Of a stretch of 64,000 bases of DNA, positions 59,084-64,000 are shown in pieces. The DNA comes from an uncultured Eubacteriales bacterium. GTDB taxonomy: Bacteria > Bacillota > Clostridia > Oscillospirales > CAG-272. The stretch lies in NCBI GenBank assembly GCA_934446365.1, contig CAKSDZ010000004.1:1-64000 (forward strand), given 5' to 3'. The stretch's first letter is position 1. Every line of letters starts with the position of its first letter. The notes beneath the pieces were generated by a model. The model was given only the letters and a program-made list of their open reading frames with translations. It did no database searches and had not been told where the DNA came from. The translations under genes and the position numbers were made by a program.

Positions 59084-59857
59084 ATGAATAATATTTATGA
59101 TGGCTTTATGTCGTATATATATGATTTCTGTCCATATTTTGGCAGGGATAAAAGTAAGATGACGAAGCATTATTTATCAATGCTGGAAAATATTCCGTCC
59201 AGAACCGTTTTGGAGCTTGGAACTGCAACTGGCGTATTGGCACTTTCCCTTTTAGAAGCAGGTCTTTATGTTGACACTGTTGATTATTCATGGGATATGC
59301 AGTTTGCTGCGAAAAATAAACTAATACATTTTGCGGAAAATATTCGAAGCAGAATACATTTTATTTTATCAGATGTAACTACGTTCCGACCCTCAAAAAA
59401 ATACGGGGCCATTATGATTCCAGATAGCCTTTTGACTGTAATACCGGAGGATTAATGGCTGCCTCCGTTAAAGAGTTGCTATAATGCATTGGAAAATGAT
59501 GGGGTCCTGCTGTTTGACATGTATAAACCGTTCGATATAAAAGATGAGAGATACACGGATGCAACGCGGTTTAGGGATGATAATCATAATGTGTATATAG
59601 TGGAAGTTAATCATGAAATTTTTCATCAAAAACAACTTCAAAAAAGCGATTATCACTACAAAAAACGCCTTAGCCTTCATCATTATATCGATGTTGCGGA
59701 GATCACAATAAGTTATCATTATAAGTATTTATATCAGATAATAGAGACTTTAACGGCATTGGGTTTTGTAAATATAGTATCAAAGGAAGTATTCGACGGT
59801 CAAATTTATTTTATTTCTGCATACAAATCTGATAACAAAACAAGCTTTTGGGGGTAA
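59084..59857 (+). pseudogene. Class I SAM methyltransferase with in-frame stop
   Basis: A methyltransferase frame of about 257 codons interrupted by TAA at 59453-59455. Before the stop are MNNIYDGFMSYIYDFCPYFG, the SAM-binding motif VLELGTATGVLALSLLEAG near residue 42, and PDSLLTVIPED. After it the same frame resumes WLPPLKSCYNALENDGVLLFDMYKPFD, the expected motif of the Rossmann end, through to FDGQIYFISAYKS. The stop could have come from a single base change (TTA to TAA). Translation restarting at the TTG 59489 would give a fragment lacking the SAM-binding half. TAGGAGA precedes the first ATG. It opens the peptide operon; a role in peptide methylation is possible if the stop is bypassed. 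Confidence 0.8.
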
Positions 59858-59867
59858 AAATTTCAAT

Positions 59868-61253
59868 ATGAAATATAAAGTATCTTCTTTTAATTACATT
59901 TCTCCTTGTTTGGACGGGACTTTAAGGTTGTATAATTCCATGAACGGAATGAACAGTCTGTTGATTGTAGACCGTTTATTAAAAGATGATGTGCTTTCCG
60001 TTTTAAATGGGACCTTGCCAGTTGATGTTATTCCGGAATACGTCAAAGTCGCTTTAATTCATCATGGATATTTAGTACCTGAGAATAAGGATGAAGATTA
60101 TGCTGTGAAAATAAAAATGGCGGAAACTGTTTTAGATGATAAATATTTGAACCTTATCATTATGCCGACTGAGCAGTGTAATTTTCGCTGCAAATATTGC
60201 TATGAAACATTTGAAAAAGGTAAAATGACCAAAGAAATACAAAATTCTATTATAAAATATGTACAGAAAAATATCTTGAATTATGTCGGCTTGTCTGTCG
60301 TATGGTTCGGAGGAGAACCTTTATTAGCGCTTGATGTTGTGGAGTATCTCTCTGAAAATTTTATCAAAATCTGTAAAGCAGGTAAGCGGACATACGTATC
60401 TGGCATGACTACCAATGGGTATAATCTTACTCCTGATGTTTTTGATAAGTTATACAAACTGAAAATTTTGAACTATCAAATCACTCTGGACGGCTTTAGG
60501 ACACAGCATGACAGTCAGCGCGTTCTTGCAAATGGCGGAGGCACGTTTGACAGAATTGTAAATAATTTGGTTCAGATAAAAAACAAGAAGGCATTTGGAA
60601 CCGTATTTAACATTCGGACAAATTTTACAAAAGCGATTATAGAAAATATAGACGAATACTTGGATTTTTATAAGCAAACTTTCGGCAATGATCCAAGATT
60701 TAGTTTTTATGTGCAGCAAGCGGGAGATTGGGGCGGAGAGAGAGTCAAGGACTTTTCTGAAGAATTGGCGGATTCGGTATATGCATCTGTACTTCATAAG
60801 ATGAAGGAACACGGAATCACGCTTGGCCGCGCCAGCCATTTCAGTGAGCTTCAAGGCGAATTAAATACATGTTACGCTGCGAAAAAGAATAGTCTTGTAA
60901 TCGGCTCTGACGGTATGGTTTACAAATGTACGGTACATTTTGATTTGCCTGAAAATCAGGTGGGCAAATTACATAAAAACGGAGTCATGGATTTAAATGA
61001 AAATTATATGAAGTGGATTATGCCGTTTTCTGAAATGGACGTTGAATGTTCTAATTGCTATAACCGTGCGGGTTGTTACCCAATGAAATGCCCGTATGCT
61101 TTGATTCAATACGGCAGAGCATATTGTCCGCCGATGAGCGGGGGCAATTTTAAAGTGTTTTTGGAATGCTTTGATGACAGCCTGTTTTCCCATCTAAGTC
61201 CAGAGCATATGACGGATACACGGATTGTTTCATTGAAAGGAGAAGTACAGTGA
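59868..61253 (+). CDS. Radical SAM/SPASM peptide maturase
   Basis: A 461-residue radical SAM enzyme expected to modify a ribosomal peptide. Residues 1-85 form a probable precursor-recognition part. The radical SAM cluster motif is CNFRCKYC (C104, C108, C111), with VWFGGEPLLALDV near 145 and TTNGYNLTPDVFDKL near 186. The SPASM-like end has CYAAKKNSLVIGSDGMVYKC near 342 and CSNCYNRAGCYPMKCPYALI near 392, with enough Cys for auxiliary iron-sulfur clusters. It is followed by an acyl-carrier-like gene and a Cys-rich precursor. The set resembles clostridial Cys-rich-peptide maturation systems (CcpM/Clo7bot type); the exact subfamily is an inference. Confidence 0.9.
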   Translation: MKYKVSSFNYISPCLDGTLRLYNSMNGMNSLLIVDRLLKDDVLSVLNGTLPVDVIPEYVKVALIHHGYLVPENKDEDYAVKIKMAETVLDDKYLNLIIMPTEQCNFRCKYCYETFEKGKMTKEIQNSIIKYVQKNILNYVGLSVVWFGGEPLLALDVVEYLSENFIKICKAGKRTYVSGMTTNGYNLTPDVFDKLYKLKILNYQITLDGFRTQHDSQRVLANGGGTFDRIVNNLVQIKNKKAFGTVFNIRTNFTKAIIENIDEYLDFYKQTFGNDPRFSFYVQQAGDWGGERVKDFSEELADSVYASVLHKMKEHGITLGRASHFSELQGELNTCYAAKKNSLVIGSDGMVYKCTVHFDLPENQVGKLHKNGVMDLNENYMKWIMPFSEMDVECSNCYNRAGCYPMKCPYALIQYGRAYCPPMSGGNFKVFLECFDDSLFSHLSPEHMTDTRIVSLKGEVQ

Positions 61254-61534
61254 CAATAGGGAATATAAAGAAACAGATTTTTGAAATCTTTGATGAGAAT
61301 GGGATTTATATTGAGCCCGATGATACCGGGGAGGACATCGATTTAAGAGAATACTTGGTCGATTCCATTCAGTATGTTTACTTTATTGTGGAGCTGGAAG
61401 AACGCTTAGGCGTTGAGCTTCCAGATGAAATTTTGATATATGACAATTTGGCTTCGCTCAACGGATTTGTCAATATGGTAGCCCAATTCTGTGAGGAAGA
61501 AGACGATGCTTCTACCGTTGAAAAGGATGAATGA
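61250..61534 (+). CDS. Acyl-carrier-like protein of the peptide maturation system
   Basis: A 94-residue acidic helical protein with the carrier-protein core LREYLVDSIQYVYFIVELEERLGVELPDEIL. Ser39 in DSI sits where carrier proteins bear phosphopantetheine. It starts with GTG overlapping the stop of the maturase gene (GTGA), so the two are translationally coupled. Carrier-related proteins are known companions of some radical SAM peptide systems in Clostridia, perhaps as a docking or acyl-donor partner; the true role is unsettled. Confidence 0.83.
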   Translation: MTIGNIKKQIFEIFDENGIYIEPDDTGEDIDLREYLVDSIQYVYFIVELEERLGVELPDEILIYDNLASLNGFVNMVAQFCEEEDDASTVEKDE

Positions 61535-61592
61535 TAAGCTATGCTACATAATAAAAGCGAGTTCCCATAATGAGCGGAAAGGAGGAGGTATC

Positions 61593-61718
61593 ATGAAGAA
61601 AATACTGGTAAAACCCAACAAAAAAGTAGACTCTTTGAAAAAAATCAACCTTTTTAATACACCTAGACCCAATAATGAAAACTGCGATTGCTGTACAAAC
61701 AGTTTCATTTGTTTGTAA
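61593..61718 (+). CDS. Cys-rich RiPP precursor peptide
   Basis: A 41-residue peptide behind a very strong ribosome binding site (GGAAAGGAGGAGG). The first 30 residues are Lys- and Asn-rich (MKKILVKPNKKVDSLKKINL, then FNTPRPNNEN) and would be the leader. The last 11 are CDCCTNSFICL with four Cys (31, 33, 34, 40), the likely core. No glycine-glycine cleavage site is present, which fits removal by the S8 protease encoded downstream. The position between the carrier-like gene and the exporter supports its role as the substrate. It shares no evident similarity with peptides I can name with certainty. Confidence 0.85.
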   Translation: MKKILVKPNKKVDSLKKINLFNTPRPNNENCDCCTNSFICL

Positions 61719-61779
61719 TAATTGGCGTATAACTAAATATCATTTTTCATAAATATTTGGTAAGACGTAGCATAGCTTA

Positions 61780-61800
61780 TCATTCCCTTTATGGAATGAC
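61780..61800 (+). other. Small hairpin between precursor and exporter genes
   Basis: CATTCC and GGAATG pair around a short loop without a T-run. It may stabilise the abundant precursor message or set the ratio of precursor to exporter; this is a guess. Confidence 0.4.
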
Positions 61801-61833
61801 TGTGCAGCCAATAAAATACTAAGGAGGCATAAG

Positions 61834-63651
61834 ATGAAATTCAGAAAAAAACTATTTGCCAACATCGGTTATACCGGAAAAATGATTGTTCTGATGTGGC
61901 AGAATGATAAAATGTATCTTTTTTATATGCTTTTGGATATTATTGCCTATTCAAGTCTCCCCTTTATTAGCATGTATTTGGTTCAGCAATCGATTCAAAT
62001 GCTGGAGGAAGGAGCAGAGTTTCGGGTGTTTCTGCCCGTTGTCTTAGGATTTATTGCAGCTTATTGTGCTGTGAGCTGCCTGCACAGTTATTTGAATTAC
62101 AAGCGGGATCTGCACGCCAACGTAATTTCCTTTCGATTATATCAAAATCTTTTTGAAAAAACGTTATCCATCGACTATGAAATGCTTTTGGATAAGGACA
62201 TCCAAGAAAAAAAAGAACTCGCGCAAAGAATCATTGTGAACAACCAGTTTTCTCAAATCGTCAATAACTTTCATAATTTCATATCGAAAGTAATCATTTT
62301 GGTCGGACTGATCGCCGTTTTATCGCAAATTGACTTTTGGATACTGATTATTACGCTTGCGATTGTTATGGTAAATACGGCCGTCGCGAGATACAGAAAT
62401 AAATTTCGCCGTTCGATCGACGTGGATTTGAATCCGCTTCAACGACGGGTGGCATACTTTTTTAATATAGGCTCTTCTTTTTCTTTTATCAAAGAAATCA
62501 AGACCTATAAAATGGAAAAGGAACTTCTTAGCCGGTACTCTGCCACACAAAGTGATATATGCAAGGGGCTCGATAAAACGATTCATTTGTCTCTTGCCGG
62601 ATACATCATTGCCAACGTGATGAATCTTTTGCTGGACGGAGTGGCGTATACATATCTGGGTTTTCGTGTGCTGGTCCGCAATAATCTGAGCATTGCAAAT
62701 TTTTCAATGTTTTTGAATGCAATTTATAATTTTAATTCTTCCGTGGGAACCATTGTCGGAGCTTTTGAAAACATGTCTGCCAACGGACGTTACTTACAGG
62801 ATTATTTTGATTTTATGGCCTTAAAGACGATGAGAGACAAAGCAGGGAATGAACTGAATGAACTTCCTGAAAGCAAGTCCTATTCTTTCGCCTTTGACAA
62901 CGTAAGCTACCGCTATCCGCATCAGGAAAATTATGCTTTGCGCAATGTAAGCTTCGTCATTGGATCGAATGAAAAGATTGCGATTGTCGGAGAAAACGGG
63001 GCAGGAAAAACGACGTTGACCTTGCTTCTGATGCGCATGGTTGAACCTACTGAAGGGAAAATACTGCTCAACGGCGTCGACATCCGTGAATATGACGAGC
63101 GTGAATATCGAAATTTGTTTTCAACTGTTTTTCAAGACTATAAGCTGTTTTCCTTTACCATTCAGGATAATATTACGGCATTGAATGATGTGAATACTTT
63201 GCAGATGGAAAGTGCAATAGACCGTTCTGGAATAAGGAAAAAAATTTCTGCTTTAGATAAGGGCGTAAATACCTATATTGATAAGCTTTATGATAACGAC
63301 GGCGTGATCCTGTCCGGCGGAGAATCTCAGCGTCTTGCTATCGCGAGGGCGCTTTATAAGGACGCGCCGATATATGTGCTGGATGAGCCGACTGCGGCTT
63401 TGGACCCGAGAATGGAAAACGAAATTTATATGAAATTTAGGGACATTACGGAAGAAAAAACGACGTTCTATATTACGCACCGGCTTGCCAGTACACATTT
63501 CTGCGACCGCATTATTGTGTTAAAGGATGGAGAGATAGAAGAAATAGGGAGCCATTCCGAGCTTATGCGCAGCGGCGGCTATTATGCGGAGCTATATAAC
63601 ATGCAAGCACAATACTATATGGAAAATCCGGAGGGTGTTGCGGAGGGCTGA
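61834..63651 (+). CDS. ABC exporter of the peptide operon
   Basis: A 605-residue fused exporter: six membrane helices in residues 20-310, then an ATPase with Walker A IVGENGAGKTTLTLLL, signature VILSGGESQRLAIARAL, Walker B PIYVLDEPTAALDP and switch His YITHRLAST. It has no N-terminal C39 peptidase domain, so it does not itself remove a double-Gly leader. AAGGAGG precedes the ATG. It probably exports the matured Cys-rich peptide. The stop is 3 bases from the next start. Confidence 0.9.
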   Translation: MKFRKKLFANIGYTGKMIVLMWQNDKMYLFYMLLDIIAYSSLPFISMYLVQQSIQMLEEGAEFRVFLPVVLGFIAAYCAVSCLHSYLNYKRDLHANVISFRLYQNLFEKTLSIDYEMLLDKDIQEKKELAQRIIVNNQFSQIVNNFHNFISKVIILVGLIAVLSQIDFWILIITLAIVMVNTAVARYRNKFRRSIDVDLNPLQRRVAYFFNIGSSFSFIKEIKTYKMEKELLSRYSATQSDICKGLDKTIHLSLAGYIIANVMNLLLDGVAYTYLGFRVLVRNNLSIANFSMFLNAIYNFNSSVGTIVGAFENMSANGRYLQDYFDFMALKTMRDKAGNELNELPESKSYSFAFDNVSYRYPHQENYALRNVSFVIGSNEKIAIVGENGAGKTTLTLLLMRMVEPTEGKILLNGVDIREYDEREYRNLFSTVFQDYKLFSFTIQDNITALNDVNTLQMESAIDRSGIRKKISALDKGVNTYIDKLYDNDGVILSGGESQRLAIARALYKDAPIYVLDEPTAALDPRMENEIYMKFRDITEEKTTFYITHRLASTHFCDRIIVLKDGEIEEIGSHSELMRSGGYYAELYNMQAQYYMENPEGVAEG

Positions 63652-63654
63652 CGG

Positions 63655-64000
63655 ATGCGGAAAATAAGAATTGTTATTGTTGACAGCGGGGTGAGACTGG
63701 ATCACCCTGCTGTGCAGGATCATCATCCCGTGGTTGTTCGATACAGCGGACTCAGGGAGGGTGAGGGTGATTGCGGACATGGTACGGCGATTTATAACAT
63801 TGTCAAAAAAACAGAAAGCTTTGCTGATATTATCAATTTTCAAATTACAAATAAGGATGGAGAAATCTGTGAGGAAACACTTCTGTCCTGCTTGAATACG
63901 ATCAAGGAAGAGTATGATGCTGATATTATCAATCTCAGTTTGGGTTTGAGTTTATGCGATGATTTGACACAATTGCGGCAGACTTGCGACGAGCTGAGTA
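63655..64000 (+). CDS. S8 (subtilase) peptidase, partial
   Basis: A subtilisin-family protease cut by the window end after 115 codons. The catalytic Asp is D10 in KIRIVIVDSGVRLDHPAV, and the catalytic His is H42 in DCGHGTAIYNIV; the Ser lies beyond the window. There is no signal peptide, so it would act in the cytosol, most likely as the leader peptidase for the peptide made in this operon. Start ATG 63655 lies just after the exporter stop, with GGAGGG about 15 bases before. Confidence 0.85.
   Translation, partial: MRKIRIVIVDSGVRLDHPAVQDHHPVVVRYSGLREGEGDCGHGTAIYNIVKKTESFADIINFQITNKDGEICEETLLSCLNTIKEEYDADIINLSLGLSLCDDLTQLRQTCDELS

Noticed and set aside
59084..59857. Frameshift in the methyltransferase
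   Set aside because: Both halves are in the same frame; the break is a single in-frame TAA, not a shift.
61491..61592. Longer N-terminus for the precursor peptide
   Set aside because: The extension overlaps the end of the carrier-like gene, and the strong ribosome binding site sits just before the ATG at 61593.

Overview
The window comes from an endospore-forming member of the Firmicutes/Clostridia, probably a gut Oscillospiraceae-like lineage. It carries spoIVA, spoIIID, spoVT, delta-lactam de-N-acetylase-like cell-wall genes, many clean TTGACA/TATAAT promoters with strong AGGAGG ribosome binding sites, and U-tailed intrinsic terminators. Most of it is ordinary chromosomal backbone: pyrR-uracil permease, ilvE, an aspartokinase, secA, signal peptidase I, rbgA, rnhB, tig-clpP-clpX, lgt, folD, an M16 peptidase pair, and a MarR-controlled heterodimeric ABC exporter.

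Layout. 1-1700: a type IV pilin-like surface protein and its 3' hairpin element. 1.8-8.8 kb: spoIVA, two secreted or anchored proteins of unknown function, a flavodoxin-fold reductase, a BspA-type leucine-rich lipoprotein, ilvE. 8.8-12.9 kb: pyrimidine genes behind an attenuator-like leader, a CsoR-type metal sensor coupled to an EamA transporter, spoIIID. 13.0-17.3 kb: a sigma/anti-sigma pair, a shrunken Cas9-derived protein with a divergent structured small RNA, then spoVT. 17.3-18.3 and 43.0-44.3 kb: two arrays of a modular hairpin-rich repeat. 18.4-43 kb: mostly housekeeping genes plus several small lipoprotein and membrane genes. 44.3-55.2 kb: ABC exporter operon, SPFH/NfeD, M16 pair, lgt-folD. 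55.2-58.6 kb: two more pilin-like genes behind a structured leader. 58.7-64 kb: a tRNA-Leu followed by an A+T-rich natural-product island of the ribosomally made, radical-SAM-modified peptide type, cut by the window end.

The most unusual item is the intact 604-codon reading frame at 14687-16501. It follows type II Cas9 from the first RuvC motif to the C-terminal tail. It lacks the HNH domain and much of the REC lobe, the arginines of the bridge helix are gone, and the RuvC catalytic Asp and Glu positions read Ala and Thr. Divergent from it, with a consensus promoter sharing the same -10 bases, lies a roughly 114-nt RNA gene of consecutive hairpins ending in a terminator, placed where a tracrRNA gene often lies. 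No cas1, cas2, csn2 or CRISPR array is present in the window. This looks like a nuclease-dead Cas9 derivative kept for another purpose; the function is not known from sequence.

The second system is the peptide island. It has a SAM methyltransferase with an in-frame stop, a radical SAM/SPASM maturase, an acyl-carrier-like protein, a 41-residue Cys-rich precursor, an ABC exporter and an S8 protease, packed as one operon downstream of the tRNA. The pilin-like genes share a 90-bp 5' end and a 3' hairpin element but differ in the middle, suggesting cassette-like diversification of surface proteins.
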